From NCBI RefSeq assembly GCF_946479755.1, contig NZ_CAMLHC010000018.1, forward strand, positions 1-64,000: a stretch of 64,000 bases of DNA. The letters run 5' to 3'. The notes under the pieces were generated by a model, which was given only the letters and a program-made list of their open reading frames with translations, was not told the origin of the DNA and searched no databases. Positions 45,301-54,112 of the stretch are shown here, one piece after another; positions within the stretch are counted from its first letter, which is position 1, and every line of letters starts with the position of its first letter. A program made the translations under genes and the position numbers. This DNA is from an uncultured Chitinophaga sp. GTDB taxonomy: Bacteria; Bacteroidota; Bacteroidia; Chitinophagales; Chitinophagaceae.

Positions 45301-46326
45301 TTACCCCCAGACTTTCGTACCCTCACTGCAATTGGCGCAGATATCGATGTTTTTCCGGGTTTCCAGGATCTGGCTACGGAAACGTATATACTCTTTGTTG
45401 TGCCACAACGCCTTGAATGATTCCTTTTTGAGGTCACCCAGCCGGTGCTGCGCATCTTTATCAAAGCAGCAGGGCACTACCAGGCCATCCCAGGTAACAA
45501 CCGGCGAATGCCACAGACGCCAGCAATGGTTGCCCAGCTTGTTTTTGATGGCGTAAGTACCGTCTTCGTTACGGTGGTAACGGGAGTATTTGTCAATAGT
45601 AGGGATAAGGCGGTTGCCTTCTTCGTAATCGTATACCTGTGCCGTTTTGAACCGCACCTGATCTACCCCGATTTCTTTCGCGAGCCTTTTAATGTCTTCA
45701 ATCTGGTGCTCATTAGGCTTCACCACGAGGAACTGGAAGAACACAAAAGGTTTGGTGGACTTCAGTTCTTTTTTCCACTTCACGATATTTTTAGCCCCTT
45801 CTATCACTTTATCCAGCTTGCCGCCTACCCGGTACTGCGTATATACGTCCTGGGTAGTGCCGTCTATAGAGATGATCAGCCTGTCCAGCCCACTTTCCAC
45901 GGTTTTTTTGGCATTGGCGTCCGTCAGGTAATGCGCGTTGGTGGAGGTGGCGGTATAAATCCCTTTGGACGAAGCATATTTCACCATGTCCAGGAAGCCG
46001 GGATTGAGGTAAGGCTCTCCCTGGAAATAGAAGATGAGGTATAACAGCTCCTTCGAGATTTCGTCGATGGTTTTCCGGAAAAAATCCTGTTCCAGCATCC
46101 CCGTGGGACGGGTAAAAGCCCGCAGGCCGCTCGGGCATTCCGGGCAGCGCAGGTTACAGGAGGTGGTGGGCTCAAAAGACATGGAAATGGGGTAGCCCCA
46201 TTGCACCGGCTTATTGGTCCACTTGCTCATGAAATAGCTGCCAAGCACTTTTCCGGCGTTCCATGCACGACGGAAAGTGAATTTGGAAGCGAGGTTCAGG
46301 GTATCGTTCAGGTTAAAATCAGGCAT
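45301..46326 (-). CDS. Radical SAM/SPASM domain protein
   Basis: 341 aa. The 4Fe-4S/SAM motif CNLRCPEC (CxxxCxxC) sits near residue 57 within FEPTTSCNLRCPECPSGLRAF; GGEPxLxP-like FQGEPYLNPGF follows. A C-terminal SPASM-type cluster region (VPCCFDKDAQH ... NIDICANCSEG) is present. Such proteins modify peptides or transfer sulfur-linked groups; no precursor peptide or maturation partner is adjacent, so the substrate is unknown. Confidence 0.88.
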   Translation of the reverse strand: MPDFNLNDTLNLASKFTFRRAWNAGKVLGSYFMSKWTNKPVQWGYPISMSFEPTTSCNLRCPECPSGLRAFTRPTGMLEQDFFRKTIDEISKELLYLIFYFQGEPYLNPGFLDMVKYASSKGIYTATSTNAHYLTDANAKKTVESGLDRLIISIDGTTQDVYTQYRVGGKLDKVIEGAKNIVKWKKELKSTKPFVFFQFLVVKPNEHQIEDIKRLAKEIGVDQVRFKTAQVYDYEEGNRLIPTIDKYSRYHRNEDGTYAIKNKLGNHCWRLWHSPVVTWDGLVVPCCFDKDAQHRLGDLKKESFKALWHNKEYIRFRSQILETRKNIDICANCSEGTKVWG

Positions 46327-46456
46327 ATAAAATTCACTTGACCTATGTAAAAGTAGCGTCTTTAAACAAATTATAACCTATACTTGCCGTAAAAAAAGGT
46401 CTGCCGGCATTAAACAGCAGCATATTACCCGAATCCCTGCAACTAACTGAAACAAA

Positions 46457-47224
46457 GTGAAACGTAACTGGACCCGCATTATTTTACTGACGGTATTAAC
46501 GATCCTGCTGGCATTTGTCGCCTGGAAATGGTGGTATTCCCGGGAGGAGCGCATCTCTTTTGTACGGTACGACGAGTTTGGGATTGATATACCGGTCAAT
46601 TATAAGATACATGGTATCGATGTGTCCAAATTCCAGAAGGAGATTAACTGGCATGCCGTGAAGCAGATGCAGGTCGATAAAATTCGTATATCCTTCGCCT
46701 TTATAAAAGCGACGGAAGGCATCACCCGCCAGGACGCCACCTTCCGGCAAAACTGGGAGCGGGCAGGCCGCGCGGGACTGGTCAGGGGCGCTTACCACTT
46801 TTTTTACAGTACCCGCGACCCGCTGAAGCAGGCCATCAATTTCCGCAATGTGGCGGACCTCCAGCCGGGCGACCTGCCCCCGGTACTGGATATCGAAACC
46901 AGCAACAACCAGCCGGCGGCGGTGATCCGCAGTACCGCCAAAATATGGCTGGAAGAAATGGAGAAAGCGTATAAAGTGAAGCCGATTATCTATACCAATA
47001 TCCACTTCTACGAAACGTATCTTGGCAGTGAGTTTGATGATTATCCCTTATGGATCGCGCATTATTACCAGAAAGAGCGGCCGGCGTCCAAAAGAGCCTG
47101 GCTTTTCTGGCAGCACAGCGACATCGGCAGGGTGAACGGCATCAGAACAACAGTAGACTTTAACGTATTCAGAGGTGACAGTGCAGCCCTGGCAAGGCTG
47201 TGCATCCCGGCGAACAGAAACTGA
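46457..47224 (+). CDS. GH25 lysozyme, membrane-anchored
   Basis: 255 aa with a GTG start at 46457; a transmembrane anchor (IILLTVLTILLAFVAWKWW) follows at once. The GH25 domain starts at YKIHGIDVSKFQKEINW and contains FAFIKATEG, GAYHFFYSTRDP and the catalytic-type PVLDIET, with Asp and Glu in DIE. It would cleave peptidoglycan from the periplasmic face. The next gene starts 4 bp downstream. Confidence 0.92.
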   Translation: MKRNWTRIILLTVLTILLAFVAWKWWYSREERISFVRYDEFGIDIPVNYKIHGIDVSKFQKEINWHAVKQMQVDKIRISFAFIKATEGITRQDATFRQNWERAGRAGLVRGAYHFFYSTRDPLKQAINFRNVADLQPGDLPPVLDIETSNNQPAAVIRSTAKIWLEEMEKAYKVKPIIYTNIHFYETYLGSEFDDYPLWIAHYYQKERPASKRAWLFWQHSDIGRVNGIRTTVDFNVFRGDSAALARLCIPANRN

Positions 47225-47228
47225 TCAT

Positions 47229-47510
47229 ATGGCGGAAGAAACAGAAAATCCACAGCGGGAACCCAGGAAGATAGACAAGCTGGACAGAGACCTTTTCTGG
47301 TTTCTTATCAAGATCATGCGTACCATTTTTGTCGGTTTCTTCTGGATGGTATTTAACGTATTTCTGGGCCTGTTCCTGGGATTTGCCGTGCCGGAGGAGT
47401 CAACCCCCGGCCGGATGATATTCTTTTACTCATGGTTTGTATTATCGCTGGCGGCCTACCTCTATATGATATGGCGCTTCTGGCGTAAAAAAATGGACAG
47501 GCCCGATTAG
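47229..47510 (+). CDS. Small two-helix membrane protein, unknown
   Basis: 93 aa from ATG 47229 (MAEETENPQREPRKI). Charged N-terminus, then two hydrophobic segments (about 28-53, IMRTIFVGFFWMVFNVFLGLF; 63-84, FFYSWFVLSLAAYLYMIW) and a basic tail. No known family. Cotranscribed with the GH25 gene (4-bp gap); overlaps the convergent CAP gene by 4 bp. May support the lysozyme at the membrane, by context only. Confidence 0.75.
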   Translation: MAEETENPQREPRKIDKLDRDLFWFLIKIMRTIFVGFFWMVFNVFLGLFLGFAVPEESTPGRMIFFYSWFVLSLAAYLYMIWRFWRKKMDRPD

Positions 47511-48145
47511 TTGCCGCTCCGTCTGCCCAGGTCCATGGTCCAGTAGTTGCCGGCTTTGCCGATGCCCATGTCCCTGAAGTTCCCGTTCATGATGTTTTTA
47601 CAGTGCCCCGGACTGTTGATCCACCCCAGGATGACGCTCTGCTCATCCATATAGCCCTGCGCAATATTTTCTCCGTAAGTGTTCCAGTTGTAGCCCACGG
47701 CATCGAGGCGGGAGCCCGGTGTGGAGCCGCTGGGAGAGGTATGGCTGAAGAAATTTTTGGTCTTCATTTCTACGCTGAAATCATAAGCCGCTTTTTCCAG
47801 CAGGCCGTTCCAGGTAACAGGCCCTACAGGGGGCATTTGTACGCCTCCGCAGTTACAGCCTTTGGCGCGAAGGCCGTTGACCAGTTTAAGCAACGCTTCG
47901 CGGTCGATGTTGTTGCCGGCTACGCCTGTGCCGGTACTGGGAGCGGTAGTTCCTGGTTTGGTGGTGTCCGTTCCAGGTTTGGTGCCGGTTCCCGGTTTGG
48001 ACGTGTCTCCGGAAGGTTTTCCCGGCGTCGTGGTCGCCGTGTCTTTTGGATTTACAGGGAGCAGGCCCGAATCTTTGGAACAGCTTGTAAATACTGCTAC
48101 TGCCACACATACACCTAAAATCGCACAAATAAATTTCCCTGTCAT
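47507..48145 (-). CDS. CAP (SCP/PR1) domain lipoprotein
   Basis: 212 aa. Lipoprotein signal (FICAILGVCVAVAVFTSC), a Thr/Pro/Lys/Gly-rich linker at about 30-75 with TTKPGT-type repeats, then a CAP domain with LLKLVNGLRAKG, WNGLLEKAAYDFS, FFSHTSPSG, YGENIAQGY and WINSPGHCKNIMN. CAP proteins vary from proteases to lipid binders; function here unknown. Convergent with the small membrane protein gene. Confidence 0.88.
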   Translation of the reverse strand: MTGKFICAILGVCVAVAVFTSCSKDSGLLPVNPKDTATTTPGKPSGDTSKPGTGTKPGTDTTKPGTTAPSTGTGVAGNNIDREALLKLVNGLRAKGCNCGGVQMPPVGPVTWNGLLEKAAYDFSVEMKTKNFFSHTSPSGSTPGSRLDAVGYNWNTYGENIAQGYMDEQSVILGWINSPGHCKNIMNGNFRDMGIGKAGNYWTMDLGRRSGN

Positions 48146-48547
48146 AACCAGTTAAAAATTAAAAAATGAATAAATAAACAGATACAGGTCTAAACAGGAT
48201 AAGGATTAAAACTATAGGAGGTTCAGGGATAAGATTAAAACTACTCAGTGGCAGTTCAGAGGTTATGGGTTAGGACGCAGCCGCAGTACAAATGCGTGTT
48301 CAGCGGCCACGAAAATAGGGGATAGCACTGAAAAAAGAAACGGTGTTTTTGCAAACTGAATGTTAATGAACGCAACCTTTTGCTACTCAGTATTGTAGTG
48401 AACTTTTCCCACAAGAGGCCGGCAGATGGGGAGGGTTTGCCCCGTCTCCAGTCCGCTACCTGGGCTAAAACAGCGGTTTTTCATCTGGAATAGTGTTTGC
48501 CGGAACTATAGAGAAGTTGTTTCATACTATTGTTCAAAACCGGTGTT
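48146..48547. other. Intergenic region with a short direct repeat
   Basis: 402 bp with no gene I can support. Contains an imperfect direct repeat GGATAAG(G)ATTAAAACTA at 48197-48214 and 48227-48243, period 30. No -7 box of full consensus is seen in front of the small gene at 48548. Confidence 0.5.
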
Positions 48548-48736
48548 ATGAAGAAAAAGAAACTAAGTGAAGAGAAGTCGACAGGTTTTTCACAAAACAA
48601 GAAAAGACCGGCGGAGGTGCTGACCACCGACAAAGGGTCTGTGAGCCGCAATCCGCTTCATGGGGATTTATCCGAATCACCGGAAGAGGAAAATAAGGCG
48701 GTGCGGGACAGCGAGAAAAACAAGAAACTGAAATAA
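48548..48736 (+). CDS. Small hydrophilic protein, unknown
   Basis: 62 aa from ATG 48548 (MKKKKLSEEK). Strongly Lys/Glu-rich, with no hydrophobic segment; disorder is likely. It contains NKKRPAEVLTTDKGSVSRNPLHGDLSES, spelled here only in part as key residues Pro27-Glu28 area. A terminator hairpin at 48840-48866 lies downstream, which supports a genuine short transcript. No family recognised. Confidence 0.55.
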   Translation: MKKKKLSEEKSTGFSQNKKRPAEVLTTDKGSVSRNPLHGDLSESPEEENKAVRDSEKNKKLK

Positions 48737-48839
48737 AGACAAATAATTACCATATCCGGAGAAAACCCGAACGTTTTTTATTAAAAGAAGATAACAGCTT
48801 ACTTTTTAGTTTCTTCTTTAATGTTGTGGTGTATAGCGG

Positions 48840-48866
48840 CCATCCTACTCTTAGGATGGTTTTTTT
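48840..48866 (+). terminator. Rho-independent terminator
   Basis: CCATCCTA (48840-48847), loop CTCT, TAGGATGG (48852-48859), then seven T. Serves the small gene at 48548. Confidence 0.88.
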
Positions 48867-48869
48867 TAT

Positions 48870-49307
48870 TTAGCTGCTATGGTCTGCGATAATTTTCCAG
48901 GCGCCATGGATGCGGCGGAGGGTGAGGCTGAAATGTCCCTGGAGGTCGCCGATGCTGCGTTGCAGGTGCCATCTGCCTACCACAAAATACACGTCGCGCC
49001 CGAGAGGCTTGAACTCCAGCAGTTTAAAGTCCAGCTTGCCCATGGCGGTGCTGTCGGGGTAGGTCTTTTTATAGCGGTCCAGCGTAGCCTGCCAGCCATA
49101 GGTGACACCGTTCTTACCGATGAACAGGAGGGAGTCGGAGCGCCAGTAGGTCTGCATAAAACCGTCGATATCGCCGCGGTTCCAGGCGCTGGTCTGGGCC
49201 GCCATCAGGCCCTCGATCTGCCGGCGGTCGTCCTGCCGGGCGTTGGCGTGGCGGGCAGGTAAGGCGGAGAAGCTGGCTATCATGATCAGGAACAGTATAA
49301 AACGCAT
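48870..49307 (-). CDS. Secreted SnoaL/DUF4440-type (NTF2-like) protein
   Basis: 145 aa with a signal peptide (MRFILFLIMIASFSALPARHANA). The mature part is one NTF2-like cone domain: QIEGLMAAQTSAWNRGDIDGFMQTYW, then GVTYGWQATLDRYKKTYPD and RRIHGAWKIIADHSS at the end, as in YybH-like DUF4440 proteins. Enzyme or binding function is unknown; the His in ADHSS is conserved in the group. Confidence 0.85.
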   Translation of the reverse strand: MRFILFLIMIASFSALPARHANARQDDRRQIEGLMAAQTSAWNRGDIDGFMQTYWRSDSLLFIGKNGVTYGWQATLDRYKKTYPDSTAMGKLDFKLLEFKPLGRDVYFVVGRWHLQRSIGDLQGHFSLTLRRIHGAWKIIADHSS

Positions 49308-49365
49308 GGTGAATTTTTAGCAAAAGATAAACAGAATTTGCGATGTAACGCAACACTGATTATAG

Positions 49366-49373
49366 TAACTTTG
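49366..49373 (+). promoter_or_regulatory. -7 box of the kdn operon
   Basis: TAACTTTG, perfect TAnnTTTG, 50 nt before kdnA. A TTTG at 49337-49340 lies 25 nt upstream, longer than the usual spacer. Confidence 0.5.
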
Positions 49374-49423
49374 CAGCACTATTTTGACATCTCTTTCAAT
49401 TATATTTTAAAAATCAACAGCTT

Positions 49424-50614
49424 ATGCCCGGATATGAACTATTTGGCGCCGAAGAAAGGAAAGAAGTAAATGACGTACTGGAAACAGGGATCATGATGCG
49501 TTACGGATTTGACGGTCCGCGTAAAGGCATCTGGAAAGCAAAGGAGCTGGAACAGGCTATTTGCGACAAACTGAACGTACAGTACACACAGCTTGCCTCC
49601 AGCGGTACAGCCGCACTGACCACGGCCATGGCAGCCCTCGGATTGGGTGCCGGCGATGAGATTATCATGCCCACCTTTACTTTCGTTGCCAGCTTTGAAT
49701 CTGTATTCTCCGTTGGCGCCACGCCGGTGCTGGTAGATGTTGATGACACCCTGACACTGGACCCGAAAGCGGTGGAGGCAGCCATCACGCCCCGTACCAA
49801 AGCGGTGATGCCGGTACACATGTGCGGCGCTATGGCCGATCTGGACGCGCTGCAGGCCATCTGTAAAAAACATAACCTGTTGCTGCTGGAAGACGCCTGT
49901 CAGTCTTTCGGAGCTACCTATAAAGGCAAAGCGCTGGGGTCTATCGGCGATGCCGGTACTTTCTCCTTCGACTTCGTGAAGACGATTACCTGCGCAGAAG
50001 GCGGCGCCATCATTACCAATAACAAAGACGTTTATATCAAATGTGACGGATATACCGACCACGGTCATGACCATCTTGGCGTGGACCGCGGGGCCGACCT
50101 GCATCCGTTTATCGGGTACAACTACCGTATCTCCGAGCTGCACGCTGCTGTGGGCCTGGCACAGGTACGTAAACTGGACACCTTCCTGGCCATCCAGCGT
50201 AAGACCAAAAAAATCTTCAAGGATGCACTGGCAACGGTGCCGGGCGTAACTTTCCGCCGTTTGCCGGATGAAGCCGGCGACAGCGCCACTTTCCTGTCGT
50301 TCTTCCTGCCGGAAGCGGAACAGGCCAGAAAAGCCACTGCTGCCATGAAAGCTGCCGGTCTGCCTGCCTTCTACTACTACGATAATAACTGGCATTACAT
50401 CCGCCAGTGGAACCATTTCAAGAACGGTGACGTATTAACACCGTTTGCTCCCGGTCTGCAACAGGCGATGGAAATCTATAAAACCAAACAGTTCCCCGCT
50501 TCCGATGCGATCATCGGCCGGAACATCTCTACCCCGATCAACCTGTCCTGGAGCGATGCCGAAGTACAGGAGCGGGCTGAGAAGCTGGTGAATGCTGTAA
50601 AAAGCGCTTTATAA
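49424..50614 (+). CDS. kdnA: 8-amino-3,8-dideoxy-manno-octulosonate transaminase (KdnA)
   Basis: 396 aa DegT/DnrJ/EryC1/StrS-fold PLP enzyme. GTAALTTAMAALGLGAGDE (61-79), EDACQSFGA (156-164) and FSFDFVKTITCAEGGA with PLP-binding Lys186 are intact. The N-terminus PGYELFGAEERKEV and the neighbourhood identify it as KdnA, characterised in Shewanella oneidensis: it aminates the C8 aldehyde made by KdnB to give Kdo8N. It is followed by kdsB and kdnB, completing the module. Other sugar aminotransferases share the fold, but not this gene context. Confidence 0.88.
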   Translation: MPGYELFGAEERKEVNDVLETGIMMRYGFDGPRKGIWKAKELEQAICDKLNVQYTQLASSGTAALTTAMAALGLGAGDEIIMPTFTFVASFESVFSVGATPVLVDVDDTLTLDPKAVEAAITPRTKAVMPVHMCGAMADLDALQAICKKHNLLLLEDACQSFGATYKGKALGSIGDAGTFSFDFVKTITCAEGGAIITNNKDVYIKCDGYTDHGHDHLGVDRGADLHPFIGYNYRISELHAAVGLAQVRKLDTFLAIQRKTKKIFKDALATVPGVTFRRLPDEAGDSATFLSFFLPEAEQARKATAAMKAAGLPAFYYYDNNWHYIRQWNHFKNGDVLTPFAPGLQQAMEIYKTKQFPASDAIIGRNISTPINLSWSDAEVQERAEKLVNAVKSAL

Positions 50615-50620
50615 TTTCCG

Positions 50621-50696
50621 CACGCAAAGATTTATAAGAGCGCAAAGACACATAAGACATCCTTCGCTTCTTTGTCCTCTTATAAATCTTTGCGTG
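50621..50696. repeat. Long intergenic palindrome within the kdn operon
   Basis: Perfect 20-bp arms at 50621-50640 and 50677-50696 (beginning CACGCAAAGATTTATAAGAG) around a 36-nt loop that itself holds AAAGA/TCTTT. It lies between kdnA and kdsB, with kdsB starting 14 bp later. May be a mobile-type palindromic repeat, a processing site or an attenuator. Confidence 0.8.
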
Positions 50697-50709
50697 AAAA
50701 AGAACCAAT

Positions 50710-51435
50710 ATGAAGAAAGTAGCTTTGATACCTGCCCGTTATGGCGCTACCCGTTTCCCCGGGAAAATGATGGCCCAGCTGGGCGGCAAATCCGTGATCC
50801 TGCGCACTTACGAGTCCACCGTTAACACCGGCGTGTTTGACGATGTGATGGTGGTGACCGACAGTGATGTGATATACAACGAGATTGTAAGTTATGGCGG
50901 TAAGGCTGTGATGAGCCGGAAAGAACATGAATGCGGCACCGACCGTATAGCCGAAGCCGTTGTTGACATGGACGTGGACATTGTGGTGAATGTTCAGGGA
51001 GATGAGCCCTTTACCCAGAAGGAACCGCTGGAGAAGTTGCTCCGGGTGTTTGAAGGGGAAGCAGGGAAGCAGGTGCAGGTGGCATCGCTGATGCAGGAGC
51101 TGCATGATGAAGCGTCCATCGCTGATCCCAACTATGTGAAAGTGGCGGTAGACAAGCAGTTCAACGCCCTGTTCTTTTCGCGTTCCGTGATCCCGTATCC
51201 CCGTAACAAAGACATTAAAAGCGTTTATTACGAGCATATCGGTATTTACGCTTTCCGCAAACAGACCCTGCTCGATTTCACGCAGCTGGCGCCTACGCCG
51301 CTGGAGCTGGCAGAGAAGATCGAATGCCTGCGTTATCTCGAAAACGGTATTCCTATGAAGATGGTCGTAACGTCGTACATGGGCGTGGAAATCGATACGC
51401 CGGAAGACCTGGAAAAGGCAGCCAAATATTTATAA
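50710..51435 (+). CDS. kdsB: CMP-Kdo/Kdo8N synthetase (3-deoxy-manno-octulosonate cytidylyltransferase)
   Basis: 241 aa. Transfers CMP from CTP to Kdo-type sugars. Intact motifs: IPARYGATRFPGKMMAQLGG (7-26), ECGTDRIAEA, VVNVQGDEPF (95-104) and GIYAFRKQTLLDF. Between kdnA and kdnB, its natural substrate is probably Kdo8N, as for the Shewanella enzyme. Cotranscribed with kdnB (20-bp gap). Confidence 0.93.
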   Translation: MKKVALIPARYGATRFPGKMMAQLGGKSVILRTYESTVNTGVFDDVMVVTDSDVIYNEIVSYGGKAVMSRKEHECGTDRIAEAVVDMDVDIVVNVQGDEPFTQKEPLEKLLRVFEGEAGKQVQVASLMQELHDEASIADPNYVKVAVDKQFNALFFSRSVIPYPRNKDIKSVYYEHIGIYAFRKQTLLDFTQLAPTPLELAEKIECLRYLENGIPMKMVVTSYMGVEIDTPEDLEKAAKYL

Positions 51436-51455
51436 CATCTAACTAAAACGGATAT

Positions 51456-52532
51456 ATGAAATTCAGGAATTTCAAAATGGTGGACTACGTAGTTTACGGC
51501 AGCGGATGTTTTGATCAGCTGGGCGAAATACTGGCTCCCCGTCGTAAAGGCGATGCTCCCATGATTTTTTTCGTGGATGAGTATTTCCAGGACAAACAGG
51601 CGTTTCTGTCCCGCATTCCTTTGCTGGGTAAGGATAAGATAGTGGTGATCGACGTGACGTACGAACCCAAGACCGTGACAGTAGATAAAATCCGCGATGA
51701 GCTCAAAGCCGAATTCGGCGAAGTGTCCGGTATTATTGGTATCGGCGGTGGTTCCGTGATGGACATGGCCAAAGCCGTGGCGCTGATGATGACCAACCCC
51801 GGTTCTTCCGCAGATTACCAGGGATGGGACCTCGTGAAGTACCCGGCCGTGTATAAAGTGGGTATCCCTACTATTTCAGGTACCGGTGCTGAAGTGAGCC
51901 GCACCTGCGTGCTGACCGGCCCTACCCGCAAGCTGGGCATGAACTCCGACTATACGCCGTTCGACCAGATCGTGCTGGACCCGGCGCTGACCAGTACCGT
52001 AGAGGTTAACCAGCGTTTTTATACCGCAATGGACTGCTTTATCCACTGTGTGGAATCGCTGACCGGCACTTATCTCAATGCTTTCAGTAAATCTTACGGT
52101 GAAAAGGCACAGGAGCTGTGCGAGGAAATTTTCCTGGATAAAGACGTGTGGGACGATGATTCCGACGAGAAGCTGATGATGGCTTCCTATGCCGGCGGTA
52201 TGAGCATCGCTTATTCCCAGGTGGGCGTAGCCCATGCGGTGAGCTATGGTCTGGCATATCTGCTGGGCACCAAACATGGTATCGGTAACTGTATCGTGTT
52301 TGACAAGCTGGAAGAGTTTTATCCCGACGGCGTGAAGAAGTTCAAGGAGATGGTGAAGAAACACAACATCGATATTCCGCAGGGAATTACGAAAGGGCTG
52401 ACCGATGAGCAGTTTGACACCATGATCAATGTGTCGCTCGGTATGGCGCCGTTGTGGGAAAACGCGCTGGGTAAGGACTGGAAAGAGATCATGACCCGTG
52501 AGCGGCTGCGTAAGCTGTACGAAAGATTATAA
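51456..52532 (+). CDS. kdnB: 3-deoxy-manno-octulosonate 8-oxidase (KdnB), iron-type alcohol dehydrogenase
   Basis: 358 aa Fe-ADH fold. Dinucleotide loop IGIGGGSVMDMAKA (95-107); metal ligands by family alignment are Asp193, His197 (MDCFIHCVES), His260 (GVAHAVSYGL) and His274 (GTKHGIGN). The second His of the usual GLxHxxxH motif is Tyr264. KdnB oxidises the C8 hydroxyl of Kdo to the aldehyde used by KdnA. Last gene of the module, followed by a terminator. Confidence 0.88.
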   Translation: MKFRNFKMVDYVVYGSGCFDQLGEILAPRRKGDAPMIFFVDEYFQDKQAFLSRIPLLGKDKIVVIDVTYEPKTVTVDKIRDELKAEFGEVSGIIGIGGGSVMDMAKAVALMMTNPGSSADYQGWDLVKYPAVYKVGIPTISGTGAEVSRTCVLTGPTRKLGMNSDYTPFDQIVLDPALTSTVEVNQRFYTAMDCFIHCVESLTGTYLNAFSKSYGEKAQELCEEIFLDKDVWDDDSDEKLMMASYAGGMSIAYSQVGVAHAVSYGLAYLLGTKHGIGNCIVFDKLEEFYPDGVKKFKEMVKKHNIDIPQGITKGLTDEQFDTMINVSLGMAPLWENALGKDWKEIMTRERLRKLYERL

Positions 52533-52552
52533 TATTTCCGGGAAACCATATT

Positions 52553-52597
52553 AAAAAATACGGATTGCAGCGTAGTTTGCAATTCGTATTTTTTTTT
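52553..52597 (+). terminator. Rho-independent terminator of the kdn operon
   Basis: ATACGGATTGCA pairs with TGCAATTCGTAT (one G-T wobble), flanked by A6 and a run of nine T. Confidence 0.88.
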
Positions 52598-52650
52598 GCA
52601 CGCAAATCCAGTGCGTAGTCATAAACGATATTGCCTTTAACGAACTAATC

Positions 52651-54105
52651 ATGTTAATATTATTGATTGTCACGGGAATTGTAGCCCTTGTGCTGGGGTA
52701 TCTGTACTTCATGGCAACGGGCCGCCAGCGGGCACTACAGGCGGAAGTGTCGGCTTACCAGGAGCGTTATGCCCAGCTGGAAGCGAAGCAGGGCTATTTA
52801 CAGCACCTGGTAGACGACAAGCAGCAGCTCGCCCGCGAAAAGCAGGACCAGCTGGAGCGGCTCAATGAAGAGTTTGCTTCGCTGATGGCCGAGCAGGGCC
52901 GCCTGGCCGAGCAGAATAAATACCTGCACCAGCAGTTGCAGAGCGAGAAAGAGCGCCTGCATGAGATGCACCAGGATTTTAAAGCCCAGTTTGAAAACAC
53001 CGCACAGCAGTTGCTGCAGCGGATTTCCGGCAACTTTATGCAGCAGAACCAGGTCAAGATGGACGACCTGCTGAAGCCGCTGGCAGAGAAGATCGATAAT
53101 TTCCGGAGCAGTGTGCAACAGTCGCTTGTAGCGGAAACATCGCAACGCACGGAGTTGAAGGCCGAGTTGCAGCGTTTGTTGCAACTTAACCAGACCCTGT
53201 CCAAAGAAGCGAACAACCTCACCAAAGCGCTGAAGGCGGATACCAAGAAGCAGGGCAACTGGGGCGAGATGATCCTGGAAAAAGTGCTGGAAGCTTCCGG
53301 GCTGGAGAAAGGCATTCACTACGTCACACAGGACGCGCAACGCGACGATACGGGGCAGCTGCGCCTGCCCGATCTGGTGCTGCAGCTGCCGGAAAGCAGG
53401 CAGATCGTCATCGATTCCAAGGTATCCCTGAAAGCGTATGAACAGTATTGCAGCGCCACCGAAGAGGCAGAACGGCAGCAGGCACTGAAGCTGCACGTGC
53501 AGTCGGTGAAGAACCATGTGAATGAACTGAGCAGGAAAGCCTACCATACACTGTATAAGAATACAACCGATTTTGTGATGCTGTTCATCCCGATAGAACC
53601 GGCATACGGACTGGCAGTGATGCAGCAGGATGAAGACCTGTACGACTTCGCCTTCCGCCGTAAAGTGATACTGGTAAGCGTTCCGTCGTTGCTGGCTACG
53701 CTGCGGATCATTGACGCCATGTGGAGACTGGACAACCAGAACCGCAATGCGGAAGAAATTGTGCGGCAGGGCAGCGCGCTGTATGATAAGTTCGTGGGCT
53801 TTGCAGAGGACATGGGGATGATCGGGGAGCATCTGAAACGCAGCCAGGGGGTTTATGAAAACGCTATGAACAAACTTAGCACCGGTAACGGTAACCTGGT
53901 GGGAAGGGCAGAGCGGATGCGCAAGCTGGGTCTGGAAAATAAAAAGAGCCTGCCCCGTCAGCTGGTCGTAGAGGTAGACATGACCCCGGAAGAGGAAGCG
54001 GACGTCCCTTCCGCCGGAACTGAAAAGGCACCTGCGCCGGGCATAACAATACAACGTCCCACTTCTCACGATGAAGAAGGAATACAGGATATGCAGGGCC
54101 GGTAG
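52651..54105 (+). CDS. rmuC: DNA recombination protein RmuC
   Basis: 484 aa. N-terminal transmembrane helix (LILLIVTGIVALVLGYLYFMA), a long Gln/Glu/Leu-rich coiled coil (about 30-200), then the nuclease-like RmuC domain (about 205-420) with QGNWGEMILEKVLEASGLEKG, LPDLVLQLP, IVIDSKVSLKAYEQY and FIPIEPAYGLAV. RmuC limits inversions and other rearrangements at repeats. Monocistronic, followed by a convergent MFS gene. Confidence 0.95.
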   Translation: MLILLIVTGIVALVLGYLYFMATGRQRALQAEVSAYQERYAQLEAKQGYLQHLVDDKQQLAREKQDQLERLNEEFASLMAEQGRLAEQNKYLHQQLQSEKERLHEMHQDFKAQFENTAQQLLQRISGNFMQQNQVKMDDLLKPLAEKIDNFRSSVQQSLVAETSQRTELKAELQRLLQLNQTLSKEANNLTKALKADTKKQGNWGEMILEKVLEASGLEKGIHYVTQDAQRDDTGQLRLPDLVLQLPESRQIVIDSKVSLKAYEQYCSATEEAERQQALKLHVQSVKNHVNELSRKAYHTLYKNTTDFVMLFIPIEPAYGLAVMQQDEDLYDFAFRRKVILVSVPSLLATLRIIDAMWRLDNQNRNAEEIVRQGSALYDKFVGFAEDMGMIGEHLKRSQGVYENAMNKLSTGNGNLVGRAERMRKLGLENKKSLPRQLVVEVDMTPEEEADVPSAGTEKAPAPGITIQRPTSHDEEGIQDMQGR

Positions 54106-54112
54106 CAGATGG

